Assembly: GCA_945910005.1 (NCBI GenBank) | Contig: OX246746.1 | Coordinates: 16,553,387-16,617,386, forward strand | Reading direction: 5' to 3' | Source of the DNA: Isoperla grammatica | Lineage: Eukaryota; Arthropoda; Insecta; Plecoptera; Perlodidae | Length of the DNA stretch: 64,000 nt | Part shown: one piece after another, positions 38,060 through 64,000 of the stretch | Layout: each line of letters begins with the position of its first letter | Position numbering within the stretch: position 1 is the first letter of the stretch | Translations under genes and position numbers: made by a program | Notes under the pieces: generated by a model | The model's database searches: none | What the model was told of the DNA's origin: nothing | What the model saw: the letters and a program-made list of their open reading frames with translations, nothing else

Positions 38060-53492
<15,433 letters not shown>

Positions 53493-54100
53493 ACTGAAAT
53501 TATTAGGTCAAGATCACAATAGTGGCGTCGCTAGCAAGACGGTAAAAATACAGTACAGTGCGCGTCGTGCCTTATCTACTTGTCGGCGTTGCGCCAAACT
53601 CCGATCTCCAAGCTGATGTGAGCTGGTGGTGAAGGGTGGGGGAAGGATGTCGGCTGCAGGACCTGCCGAAAGTGCGCAAGCTTGGAATGTTGCGTTCTAT
53701 TCTATTTCTATTATATTGTAGCAAAATAAATCAGAAGGAAATATTAGTTATGGACACATAACCCTTCCCTGTGTAACAGTACATTATAATAATGCAGAAT
53801 GCTAACAGTACTTCGCAGTTCACCGTAACAAATTAAACTTATATAATGTTTTGATATTTTCTTTGGACAAATGAAATCAGAAACAATAACTTCCTCAACA
53901 CAATCAATTTTTATGGCAACGCATCAGTTTGGAAGAACATTTAACTGGAAGAATGCAACAAACAACCAAAAACAACTGAAAATTAAATATACCGCGCTTC
54001 GCGGGAACCTGTTGTCCGGGCGAGAGAGAGACGCTGTGATTGGTCTGCGTGCGGCGGAAGTACTTTTGTTGTAGCTGGTGCCCTGGTGCCCTCACATTTT
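53493..54100 (-). promoter_or_regulatory. Probable CTP synthase promoter and 5'-UTR region
   Basis: Upstream of the start codon the DNA becomes GC-richer, with CpGs at 53540-53620 and 53985-54060. On the minus strand at about 54032-54040 there is a CCAAT box (ACCAATCAC), followed by TATATTTA near 53983-53990. The exact start site and the non-coding first exon cannot be fixed by eye. Confidence 0.35.
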
Positions 54101-54616
54101 TTATTTATAAAAACGATCTGAAACTTCACACATATTTATGGAGGGATTAACGCCCCACGTCCCAAACAACTCTACTTTGCACCTTCTTTGCACCGAGAAT
54201 AGTCACTGAGCGCGCCATAAAATAATAAGCAGCGTGCCCCGTGGGCCAAACGAACATTTATTGTTTGAAAGAATTTGAAAGAATCCTGTCAATGTCAACC
54301 GGCGATCTCTTTAAACATTAAAGAATGTTGTATTATAGCTTCCACAAGAAGTTCGACATTTCAGGATGTTCCCAACACTATAAGCATACTCCTACATCAA
54401 AGTCAGCTCAATTCTATTAATCGGAAATGTTCCTTTTGATAGTTAAAAATTGATTAATAATCAATGGTTGAAACAAGAAATATAGTGGACAAAAATGTCA
54501 ACAAAGGGTATTTACCCCACTGCAAAGGAAAAAAATGGTTAGATATGAACAAAAAATGTTATGATTGTATAACCTGACATATTAGCTACAACTTTGTCGC
54601 TGATCAAACTCATAAG
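54101..54616. other. Intergenic stretch
   Basis: No gene or repeat recognised. Confidence 0.45.
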
Positions 54617-55414
54617 TAGGGCTAGGATGTTCAGGACCTTTCAAAGTGAGAAAAAGGCAGGCAAATAATACCTTTAAAACAGCAAAAAGGGACCTAAAAT
54701 GGACCTATTGAATTTAATCGAATTCTATTGGTTTCATTACTTTCACTATTGTTTTATTAAATTAATTCAGTTACACAAATATATTTTCGTGGAAAGGGGG
54801 GGGGGGGGGGGGGAATAGTTTTGTCGATGTATCAAACACAAGAAGAAAAATTAAAAACATAATTTTATCTTTTTAATTTAATTTCACATTTAAGAAAAAC
54901 GTACGTATTATAAATTATTTCATTGTGTCGTGTTTTATATTAAGCCTGGTCTGCCGTATAATGCTGATTGTAGAGCTGTTTGAATTATGCAGCCTGTCCC
55001 TAAAATTAGAAGAGTTTTAATTAAAATAGATAGATAGATCCCTTTATTTATAATGCAATTAATTGTTAAAATATGAATTAGACATACCTTCAAGCTCATC
55101 TCATCTCTGACTCATCGTTACAGTATTCGACAACAAACAAATCATTGCGTATGCTTGGCCCGATGATGTGGCAAGCTCGACACTGCACTCGCACGTTTTG
55201 CATCCGTTTTAGCAAATTATATCAAAATAGGAAAATAGTCCCTTAAAAATGCCCAAAAAGGACCTTTTCTCATGAAATGATGTAAATAGGCATTTTAAGG
55301 CAAAATAAAATGCATATTTTTGGCATCCCTAACACTTGAAACACACTTAAAACTATTTTCCAGGCGAGTATTTACCAATAGAAAAAAGGAGATGTCCTGA
55401 ACATCCTAGCCCTA
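54617..55414. mobile_element. hAT-like element (TAGGGCTAGGATGTTCAGGA ends)
   Basis: Terminal repeats of about 20 bp, almost perfect. Flanking octamers CTCATAAG and CTCATATA agree at six of eight positions, suggesting an older insertion. Contains a G run at about 54796-54813. No intact transposase. Confidence 0.85.
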
Positions 55415-55685
55415 CTCATATAAGTATCGTTTCTCTCATCATTTCTCTCACCAGTGGTTGTTTTATCTCGTGCGCGCTTCAATAAGAGGTAGCTCTCCAT
55501 AATCTTTAGTCGTATTCTACTTCAACAATAAACTCAACGTTTTTACGGCAGTCGAGCGTGGATGGCGGCCAGCAGTTGCTTCGCCGCTATATACTAGAAA
55601 ATTAACAACAACGATTCTATAAAGTTCACGTTTCAGAATTTGACCAAAAACAAAGTTAAAACAAATATTAGGCTACACAATCATT
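55415..55685. other. Intergenic stretch
   Basis: Nothing recognised. Confidence 0.4.
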
Positions 55686-55825
55686 GAGGGATTGAGTCCT
55701 ACTAACAGTCCTCGGACATTTCTTTCCAGCTTTCCAAACACCCTACTAACCTATTTAGTCACCTGAAGAGGGGCACATCAGGTAAAGCTGGTCTGCACTA
55801 TAGAACGGGTATTCCTACGTAGAAT
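55686..55825 (+). repeat. tRNA-derived SINE, 3' part
   Basis: Carries only the body of the family: GATTGAGTCCTACTAACAG, 'cctcggacatttcttt', 'gaggggcac', 'ctgcactatagaacgg'. The tRNA head is missing (5' truncation). Confidence 0.7.
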
Positions 55826-57288
55826 GATTAAGTATTAGTAATTAATGCTGTGTAGTGTATTATTCTATGTTTGTGTACAACATACATTTAAAAAAATATG
55901 TAATTATTAATTTAATCATATCATTAATTCAATAGTAATAATCAAATAATGTATTATTAATATTTAAAAATTATATTTTTACTATAATTATTATTGAAGA
56001 TTGTACTTGTTGTGAGTGTGTTGTTATGACTGTTGTTGTTGATTGTTATTGTGAATGGCATACTTGTAATGTTTGTTTTTTAATTAAATTGTAAGAATAC
56101 TGAAGTGGAAGTCTATGCATATTTTATTTTTTCTCCATCACCACCCCACCACAGAAAAATGAGTTACCCACTGGACAAACCAACAATAACCATCAGGGTC
56201 AATAGGGCATCCGGCCTTGTCTTATACCCCGCGTGTTCCCAAAATGTGCACCAAATCGTGGCTCGACTCTGACGAAACTTCGAAGTGCGCCACTCAAGTT
56301 GCCTCATCACCATAAAACTGCGTAGATATGACTAACAATATATTTTTATTACTCGATTATCTCAAAAAATAGTAAATCATATTTATTTATGAAGTTTAGC
56401 ACTTGATTTGAGTGTTCTGGTTAATTGTTATTGTCGGTCGAAACCAAATGTCGCACATGGACGAGGATGATTTACTATAGCAGAATCGTGAGCAATATAT
56501 AGTATATACAAATCGTCGCTGTAAATGTAATTACTGTGTTATGCAAAACCTAATAATTTTTAAAATGTGGTTTTGTAAAGAACGTTAATACTGCTGCTAT
56601 TAATTACTACTATACTATTAATTTCTCAACTAAAATGATGACCAAACTTATAAATTACCAAAAATTATGATAGTCACGCAAACTTATGGCTAAAATATAC
56701 TAGTGATGCCACTGACATCCTTAAAATGGATTAGGGCGGGGTGGGTTTCTATTATGTGTATCATAATGAATAAGGGACATGTTTTGATCCGCCCCCCCCC
56801 CCCCCCCCCCCCCTAACACCGGGGCACGAATGGGCGACGGATTCATTCTTCTCCCATCGTTGCAACTGGCCTTTTGGTCACTTCCAATTCATAGTTCCCA
56901 CGTGACGTCACAGCGGCCATGATTGCGACACAATAGATGAGGGCCAATCATATGGCAAATATTATTCAAATTTTGTAAATAAGCCTAATTTGAAATTTAA
57001 AAAGTAAACAAAATTAATAAAAAGAAAAAAATACACCACATACAACAACAAATTTTATTAAAACGAACATGCTGAATTTTAAAGAACTAAGAATACCTAA
57101 CGAAATTAGGTATTTTGTTTCTACTTCAATTCGCTTCAACTCTTCTACACAACATACTAAACATATCACCAAAATTCCCGCCACCCACATAGTTTTAAGT
57201 TCGTCGAAACCATCAATTCTTATTCAGTATCTTTCCATGTGTAAAAGCCCATCCATATTCCACAGAGTTTTGTAATTGACAATATCAG
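55826..57288. other. AT-rich intergenic stretch with a C run
   Basis: C run at about 56791-56813. The 68-codon frame at 57069-57275 lies just upstream of the gene 3 promoter and has no coding features I trust. Confidence 0.45.
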
Positions 57289-57430
57289 GTATTGCAATAG
57301 TCACGTACGACGAGTTAACGACAACGACATGTCATAATTCAATTAAGCTGACGTTTTACTCAGTTAACGTGCGCGATAACGCCCCCCGAGTATTGGTATA
57401 AGAAGAGACCCTCGCAGCCCTCAAGCATCA
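57289..57430 (+). promoter_or_regulatory. Core promoter of the tandem-exon gene
   Basis: TATAAG at 57397-57402 lies about 30 bases before a TCAGCATT-like initiator region around 57425-57435, and about 70 bases before the ATG. Upstream are two AGTTAACG motifs (about 57313 and 57363) and ATTGCAAT (about 57290). The TATA-type promoter suits a strongly or inducibly expressed secreted product; the factor assignment is only inference. Confidence 0.55.
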
Positions 57431-57470
57431 TCAGCATTGTTCTCTCCACATCGACACAACAGCTGGAAAC

Positions 57471-57551
57471 ATGAAGACCATCGCCATCTTTCTCTTGTTG
57501 GCAGTCGGTGCCCTGGCAGCTTCGTCGAGTACATTCAGAGGAAATGTGAAT
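57471..57551 (+). CDS. Tandem-exon gene, exon 1 (signal peptide)
   Basis: 27 codons. The ATG follows 'gctggaaac' about 45 bases after the likely transcription start. Lys3, then hydrophobic IAIFLLLAVGALA, with likely cleavage after ALA or a few residues later. The donor is AAT|GTGAGT, phase 0. Reading through the donor would give a 74-residue frame ending at 57695; the strong donor argues against this as the main product. Confidence 0.85.
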
Positions 57552-60500
57552 GTGAGTATAACCGCAGGTCGTGAAATAAATTACGGAGATAAATTATTTA
57601 CATACAAAAAAATTAAATTATGTCTCAAGAATGGACTTCAAAATCGAAAATCTGAATTAACAGCGTACTGGAGTTTGGTAAGCTCTACATTCTGAATGCT
57701 TGAAATGTGTCTTACATTATAATCAATATGGCTTGTATTTCTAATTTTAATAATCAAATAACTACGCTATTGGTTATAATATTTCATTCAGTATGTCCGA
57801 TTTTCGATTTCGAGTAGTTGGAAAATATCTTTTATATTGACGATGTCCATCCATGTATTATGTATAATATGTATACGAATGAAATAAATTGAAATTTAAT
57901 TTCTTGAAGTATAATTAAAAAATTAAAATGTTCTTCGGTTTTTGACGTAGAGATATCCTTTGCTCTTAGCACAGTCCATTCCATATAAAATCTCTTTCTG
58001 GGGCACTCGCCCCAACATCTCTAAATGTCAAAAGCGTCTTGTTATAGTCCTGAAATTCTGTTCCCACTAATTCGAAAACTTTCTTTTCAGAGCAACTAAC
58101 ATGTATTTTATTACATTTTCAGGCCGGCGCGAACCCTTACGAACAAGAGAACCTAAACCCAATTGAAGCTATCAAAAATGTCATACAAGAAATAAAAAAC
58201 AAAGTAACTACAACACAACTATACTAAGTTATTACATTTAAATCTTTATTTAAAATGGCGACAAAAACTATCATCCTGACGTGTGTTATAATATGTCACC
58301 ACTTTCCTCATATTAGTAAATTAAATAAACCGACATAAATACGTAGAAGCACAATCTGGGGTGTAACCGTTGAGTGAGTATAGGGTAGAGCTTCGACGCC
58401 ATCGGCAGTTTGTCTACCGCGTCTTACCGTCCAACATACTTTGGTTGGGTTGTAGAGTTCGCAAACTGTACACAACGACAGAGCTTTCGGCTGTCTTCGC
58501 ATATCTTCGGCGAAGTAGCCGACCAATCAGGCTCCGTCATCGCGTCGCTTTGCGAACCCGTACTTAATGTGTGGCAGTAAAAGGCGGTAGACAAACTGCT
58601 TACGGCGCTGTGCGTCTACCCTATATTACTCTACAGCTACACAACAGCGCGGGTTGCAGATCGTAACAGCGTTTATACCGATAGGGGCTCAGTGCTGGCT
58701 CCCATGCTAGCACGTATACGCGATCAAAAACACATTTTTTTAAATTTAATTTTGAACATTACCAAAGACCTCGTTTAAGGTTGCCTCCTTATAAGTTTTT
58801 ATCATATATTTTTAAGAAAACAGAAGTAGCGAGATAAACCTGTAGTATGATTGCATACATATAGAGTTACATGGACAGGTTTTCTGATGAACATTTTATC
58901 ATTTACAATGCACAATCATTTGAACACGTCATTGTATAATGCCATGACTTGGGTATTGAAATACTGTATTCATTCTCTTCTACAACTGTAGAAATCAACT
59001 GAAACTTATGAAAATAAACATTACAAGCGAACGTTTTACTGTTCATTACGTGTTTAGCATATTGTGGAGCGTCTTTGTGTGTGGACATGTCGGAAATATG
59101 TTTCATAGTCCATAAGGATATGCAAATAAAGACTGCGATGCATGTACATATAAAACAAATTCACACATCAACTAGAAAACATACTTAAGGTTATTTCACG
59201 TTTTACGAATTTTCATGATTAAAAAAAAAAAGTTGTAAGTATTTATTTAACCAAAATGTGCGGGTATCAAAACTTTTGTTTGTATTTCAGCTACAATAAC
59301 TAGCAAAATTTCAGAAATTGAGTGTCAAATTATTCCAAAGAGCGTAAAAAGCTTATCGCTAAGGTAAAAAGCATCCTGTTATGGACCTGAAATTCTGTTC
59401 TCTATTTATTCGAAGAAATTTTCTTTACAGAGAAACTAACACGTGATTTATTACGTTTTCAGATTAAGGCCTTAAAGGATTTTATAGCGAGTGCTATCGG
59501 CTCACTCTTTCCAAAAATTGGCACCCAGGTAACTATAATTCCCCAACCAAGCTACTGCATTAACCTTTATTAAAAATTAGGATAAAAGAAGCTATCATCA
59601 CCAAGTGTTTAGAACCATGAACAGAAATAAATCCGTAAGCACACGTGTGGTGTCACTCTTCACAACAGTAAGGGCTACAAATCATAAGAGTATTTACTGA
59701 TAAGAGATTGCTCAGTGCTAATTCACGTGATATTACCTGTGTATACGCAACCCAAAAAAGATGTTTACCAATCCCATCCCTTAAGGGATTGGATACACAC
59801 CACAATGGCGTCTTTATGAGGTTTCATATGTGCTTAAGGCCAGTCAAGCCCCAGGTACGCCCGTAAATGAGGGCATATTTTTTAGCTTTTTTTAAGCATT
59901 TTTTTGTAAGTAGGCCTACCTTAAAAGCAAGTTCATACATCGGTATAGCAATAATTTCCAACAAGACATGAGTGGAATTGCCTTAAGTAGTACCGTAGGG
60001 TCTGAACATGTATGATTGGAAATTGTATACCTATACTGTTACATATATGAAGGGATATTTTGAGAGGAACATTTTACCAATTACGATGGACAATTTGAAT
60101 ACGTCTGTGTAGAATGTCTATATTGGAGTATTGAAATCTTGCATTAATTATTTTCTACAACTTTAACTCCGTGTGTAGAAGTCAACGAAAACTACAAAAA
60201 ATAAACATATCCTTCATTAATTGTATAAGTAAACGTTTTACTGTTTCTTATCATTTTTAGCATGTAGTGATAGCGTCGTCGTTTATCTTAAATTTTGAAC
60301 ATGTACAAATTGAAGCTGTGTTACATGTACATAAAAAATAAAATCACACCAACTTTAGAAAAAATATAAATAACCTTATTACGGTTTACGAATGTTCATG
60401 ATTGAAAACACTGTTAAACCTTAAAAGCGTCAAACGTTAAACGTTAAAGCGTAAACCGTTGTTACTAAATTGGAACAATTTGTCAAAATGAACGCGTATC

Positions 60501-63500
60501 AATATCAAAACTTTATTTTTGTTGTGTTCTAACATCAATTTTGCAAAATTATGAAGTGTGAATTTATTCCCCCCCCCCCACCCCCCTCCCCGCAAGGTCA
60601 AAAGCGTTCTGTGAAGCCTGAAATCCTGGGGCCGGATTCATAAGATGTCCTAAGACCTTTTTGGTCTTACCTCTAGGACCGGCCTAACTTTGAACCTCTT
60701 GTGAAACCAGGAAAATATCTGGAACAGATTTTAAAACATATTATTGAAATTTTCAATTGTGTCCTTGTTCCCACCAGGAATAGTAACTGGCCTACTCCAT
60801 GTGACCTGGGATCCAAAGTTAGGTCAGTCTTAGAGATAAGACCAAAAAAAGACTTTGGATCTCTTGTGCATCCGGGCCCTGTTCTCTACTGATTCAGTGA
60901 TTCGAATATGATTTCTTTACAGAGGAATGGAAAAATCAATAATTCTGATCTAGATAACGCAGCGCAGATTTTAAATGAAAAGATCGCCGAAATCCTATCA
61001 GTAATTCAAGCCCAGGTAAGTCACATAGAAGTTATTGCTTCAAACCTTCATAAAAAAATAGCGCTATAAAAGAAACTATCATTTTTCATCACCAAGTGTT
61101 TATAACCGAATAAATCATAGATACTTAGATACAAGTAATTAAAATATATTATATGTGGTGTAATTCTTCACAGCAGTAGGCACTACTGAAACGGCGTTTA
61201 CAGCGTTTAACAGCGTTTATGGTGATTCTCAGTGCTAGCATCACGTGCTAGCACGTACGCTACCTAAAAATGATGTTTTATTTGTTTTGAAGATAACGAG
61301 CGTATATACGCGAAGGCGTGGGTGGCGCGACGTTCAAAATAGAAATGTTATCCCATATATAGAAAATGGGGGGGGGGGGGGGGGGTGTACTGGATGAACA
61401 TTGTATGACTGCTTCAACTTACTTGAACGGATGTTGTGAGAGGAATATTTTATACCAATTACGATGCACAATTTGTTGAGCACATTGGTGTAAATGCCAT
61501 GACACGGGTTTTGAAATATCGCATTTAGTCAACTTTAAATTTGTGTGAAGTACAAAAAATAAAAATTGTTTTAATTCATTAACCATTCAAAGAAACGTGT
61601 GACTGTTTCTTGTAATGTTGAGCACACGGAGGTATCGTCAGGGTTTGCTAACATATTTGTCTGACATTTTTCATAGTCCACAAGCATATACAAAATGAAA
61701 GAGGCTACGTGCGTATACATACAAAAAAAAATCACACATCAACTAGAAAACATAATATGGTTATTATGTTTTACTGATGTTCATGATATAAACAAATGTT
61801 TTTGTGTAACTATTTAATCAAAAAGTACGCGTTTTTCGCATAATTGTCATACGTGTCAAATGAGTTCAGTGTATAACACAAGTCATAAATCCCTAAAAGC
61901 CAAAGCTACTTAGCGTGACGGCTGAAATTCTGTTCTCTACTGATTTGAAATATCTTTCTTTTCTTTACAGAGCAACTTACACATGTGTTTTGTTACATTT
62001 TCAGTTCTGCACGAAACAGTTGACACAGCAAGAATTAACGAAGGCTTTAGTTGATGAGCTCACCTCGATCTATGGATACGTTTATAATCTGGTAACTGTA
62101 TCATCCAAGTTATTGCATTTAACCTTAATTAACAACTGTGACAAAAGAAGCTATCATCACAAAGTGTTTATAACTAGTTTACGGACTCATATTAATCAAT
62201 GAAATTAACAGACATAAATACGTAGACACATTTATAGAGTAAAGGCTCAACTACAACTGATCGTACGTCGTAATGGATTGTAATGGTAAATCATATTTCT
62301 ACGATTGCGATCCCGATTACAATTACGATGCCGTCAATTGTGGTTGGGCCTTTACTCTATGTTGCGAACTACATATCGTAATAGCGTTTAGCGATAGAGA
62401 TTACTTAGTGCTAGCTCACATACTAGCAAGTAACTTATGCGCTAACCAAAAAAGATGTTTGGAACCATTTTTTTCATGGATATTTCCGAAAACCGTAGTA
62501 CCGGCATGAACACATTGAACAGTCTTAATAACCCGTATGATTGTATAGACCTACTTACAGTCACATGAAAGGATTTTCTTAGGCTAACGCTTTACCATCT
62601 ACGATGCACAATTCGAACATGGACTTCTAATACTAACTGATAAGTCCATGATTTGAACATGATGTTGAATACCATCACTTGTGTATTGAAATATTGCATT
62701 TATTCTCCTCTACAATCTTAAATACGTGTGTAGAAATACACTGAAACAGTACAACAAATCAATATCGGCTTCATTAATTTTACCAGCAAACGTTTTACTG
62801 TTTCTAATCATGTTTAGCATGTGGAAGTAGCGTCTTTGTCTGTGAACAGCGTTGTCTACAATGTTTCAAAACCCATAAGGATGTACAAATAAAAGCTGCG
62901 ATACGTGTATAACAAAATTTAAAAAAACGTGTATAACACGTGTATAAACGTGTATAACAAAACTATCACACACCAACAGCTAGAAATAATAACGGTTTAG
63001 TACGTTCTACAAATTTTCAAAAATGGCAACAAAAAAAATTCGTAATTTAGAAAAAAAATGTTCTTACAATCTAATCCAAATGTACGCGTATCAAAACTGT
63101 TGTTTCTATTTTAACTTTAATTTTGCAATTATGATATGTTACACTATTCCTGAGAGCGTAACATGCTTAAATCCCTCAAGGTCAAAAGCGTCTTGTGAAA
63201 CCTAAAATCCTATTCTCTATCAGTGGCGTATTCAGGAATTGGGAAAGGGGGGGGGGTTTCAACCCATATTATAGAGAGTGGAGCCGAAACAGAATTGAGG
63301 TTCCGGGGGGCTTGCCCCCCGAAAAAAATCTCGTCAAGGTAATTTTAGTGCAAATCTGTGCGTTTTACAGCGGCCAACTGAAACAAGAATAGGCTACTCA
63401 GTTTCTGGCAACACATTTTTTCCTTAGCACCGCTAATAAAAGGAACCTCAATCAATAATTTGAATATTTTTTCTTATTGCTTTTGTTTTTAATTACAACA

Positions 63501-64000
63501 ATATACAATAATTATAAAGTAAAACATCTAACTGTCTATTGAAATACTGTCTATTGATAGTCTATTGAAATGTAAACGGTCATTTTCCATGTTTCATTTG
63601 CAAAAGAGGGGGGGTTTTGCCCCCCCCCCTCCTCCCCGTGTATACGCCACTGTTCTCTATACTGATTCGAAGATGATATTTCTTTACAGAGAAACTAACG
63701 TGAGTTTTATTACATTTTCAGCTGGGCTTGGACATAACAGAGGAACTTAAACAGGAACTAACTGAACTTAGCGGCTCAATCATTGGAGCAATATATGAGG
63801 ATTTGCACATGGTAACTAATAGAACAGCCAAGTTATTATATCAAAACTCCATTAAAGATGGCAACAAAACAAAATATCATCATATTGTTTATATACCCAG
63901 TTTACTCATGTTAATAAATACAATGAACCGATATAAATACGTAGAAGCACACTACATTTAATATATTGTGGTGTAACTCTTTACAACAATATCAAAACAG
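57471..64000 (+). CDS. Unrecognised secreted protein built from tandem-duplicated exons (3' end beyond window)
   Basis: Exons 57471-57551, 58123-58203, 59463-59528, 60923-61015, 62005-62091 and 63722-63811 add up to 166 codons so far. All introns are phase 0 with GT-AG ends. Exon 1 is a classical signal peptide (MKTIAIFLLLAVGALA, then SSS). Exons 2-6 each encode 22-31 residues with hydrophobic residues spaced as in one amphipathic helix (for example AIKNVIQEIKNKI, AAQILNEKIAEIL, LTKALVDELTSIYG). There is one cysteine after the signal peptide (exon 5). Introns 2-6 are homologous to each other over most of their length, showing duplication of exon-plus-intron units of 1.1-1.7 kb. No family recognised. 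A lipid-binding or membrane-active helical protein (apolipoprotein- or antimicrobial-like) is only a guess from amphipathicity. The stop codon is outside the window. Confidence 0.7.
58123..58203 (+). CDS. Tandem-exon gene, exon 2
   Basis: 27 codons, acceptor ACATTTTCAG, donor AAA|GTAACT. Starts AGANPYEQENLNP, then the helix-like IEAIKNVIQEIKNK. Net basic second half. An upstream AG (TTTTCAG at 58084-58090) would read into a TAA after three codons. Confidence 0.7.
58381..58624. mobile_element. MITE in intron 2 of the tandem-exon gene
   Basis: Terminal repeats TAGGGTAGAGCTTCGACGCC and, inverted, TAGGGTAGACGCACAGCGCC. Further shared CAGTTTGTCTACCGC on both arms. TA is present at both borders, suggesting a TA target duplication. 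Absent from the homologous introns. Confidence 0.8.
59463..59528 (+). CDS. Tandem-exon gene, exon 3
   Basis: 22 codons, the shortest unit. Acceptor TACGTTTTCAG, donor CAG|GTAACT. Sequence IKALKDFIASAIGSLFPKIG plus TQ continues the basic amphipathic helix of exon 2. It lacks the N-terminal extension of the other units. Confidence 0.7.
60629..60880. mobile_element. MITE in intron 3 of the tandem-exon gene
   Basis: Imperfect terminal inverted repeats of about 60 bp: left GGGCCGGATTCATAAGATGT with 'tttttggtctta'; right, inverted, GGGCCCGGATGCACAAGAGA with 'tttttttggtctta'. It sits between AAATCCT and TTCTCTACT, which are contiguous (AAATCCTATTCTCTAT) in the last homologous intron. A 63-codon frame within it is not a gene. 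Confidence 0.75.
60923..61015 (+). CDS. Tandem-exon gene, exon 4
   Basis: 31 codons, donor CAG|GTAAGT. Sequence RNGKINNSDLDNAAQILNE then KIAEILSVIQAQ. It uses the upstream acceptor TTTCTTTACAG; the downstream TTTTCAG present in the other units has been lost, so its first residues derive from sequence that is intronic elsewhere. Confidence 0.65.
62005..62091 (+). CDS. Tandem-exon gene, exon 5
   Basis: 29 codons, acceptor ACATTTTCAG, donor CTG|GTAACT. FCTKQLTQQELTKALVDEL then TSIYGYVYNL. It has the only cysteine so far outside the signal peptide. It shares QELT and an aromatic IYG motif with exon 6. Confidence 0.7.
62235..62361. mobile_element. MITE in intron 5 of the tandem-exon gene
   Basis: Terminal repeats TAGAGTAAAGGCTCAACTAC and, inverted, TAGAGTAAAGGCCCAACCAC. 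The interior has repeated ATTACGA-type motifs. Absent from the sister introns. Confidence 0.75.
63221..63652. mobile_element. hAT-like MITE with TSD TTCTCTAT in intron 5
   Basis: Ends CAGTGGCGTATTCAGG and TATACGCCACTG. TTCTCTAT at 63213-63220 and 63653-63660. It shares the CAGTGGCGTA terminus with the element at 9914-10614. G/C runs near both ends and a hairpin CCGGGGGGCTTGCCCCCC near 63304. Confidence 0.9.
63722..63811 (+). CDS. Tandem-exon gene, exon 6
   Basis: 30 codons, acceptor ACATTTTCAG, donor ATG|GTAACT, with the same post-donor intron sequence as the other units. LGLDITEELKQELTELSGS then IIGAIYEDLHM, acidic in contrast to exons 2-3. Reading through the donor stays open to 63961, so a terminal-exon alternative cannot be excluded within this window. 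Confidence 0.68.

Noticed and set aside
53652..53726. Short frame beginning MSAAGPAESAQAWN on the plus strand
   Set aside because: GC-rich promoter-side DNA of CTP synthase with no donor or supporting downstream exon; kept only as a faint possibility of a divergent transcript.
57069..57275. 68-codon open frame upstream of gene 3
   Set aside because: Composition is that of AT-rich intergenic DNA, and it ends before the TATA promoter.

Overview
The window reads as nuclear DNA of an animal, most likely a marine invertebrate deuterostome of echinoderm-like type. The reasons are genes with GT-AG introns, a Tret1-like sugar carrier beside a conserved CTP synthase, many tRNA-derived SINEs and hAT-like MITEs, long simple repeats, and heavy recurrence of the octamer TAGGCCTA. 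The species assignment is an inference. Most of the 64 kb is repeat or intron, and I can support three protein genes.

Gene 1 (5159-8651, minus) is a three-exon Tret1/GLUT8-like sugar transporter of 526 codons. Gene 2 (38060-53492, minus) is a complete 12-exon CTP synthase of 589 codons. It includes a 53-bp terminal exon at 38060-38112 that no long open frame reveals. Its introns are loaded with hAT-like elements, a large palindrome and TATG microsatellites. Gene 3 (57471 to beyond 64000, plus) is unrecognised. A signal-peptide exon is followed by at least five short phase-0 exons of 22-31 codons, each predicted to form about one amphipathic helix. The introns between them are homologous over their length while the exons are scarcely alignable. 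This is the best candidate here for something undescribed: a secreted protein built by serial exon-plus-intron duplication whose coding parts have diverged faster than its introns.

Repeat landscape from left to right. 1-5100 holds SINEs, a 0.65-kb fold-back palindrome and a TTAA-flanked MITE inside it. 9.8-10.7 kb is a tRNA-like sequence split by a hAT-like MITE. 11.0-15.05 kb is an 89-bp minisatellite of about 45 copies. 16.6-17.2 kb is an ATTCT pentanucleotide array of about 110 copies. 17.45-18.0 kb is a tandem 80-bp repeat leading into a retroelement-like segment. 20.2-33.2 kb is a higher-order array of about 1.5-kb half-units organised as 3.14-kb dimers, carrying 16 tRNA-like segments and hairpins, with a 200-base assembly gap. 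33.3-38 kb is AT-rich with MITEs and probably contains the CTP synthase 3' UTR. Beyond 53.5 kb lie the CTP synthase promoter side, one more hAT-like element and then gene 3.

I see no functional relation among the three genes; they look like neighbours only. All coordinates, splice sites and repeats were read by eye. No database search, splice predictor or RNA data was available.
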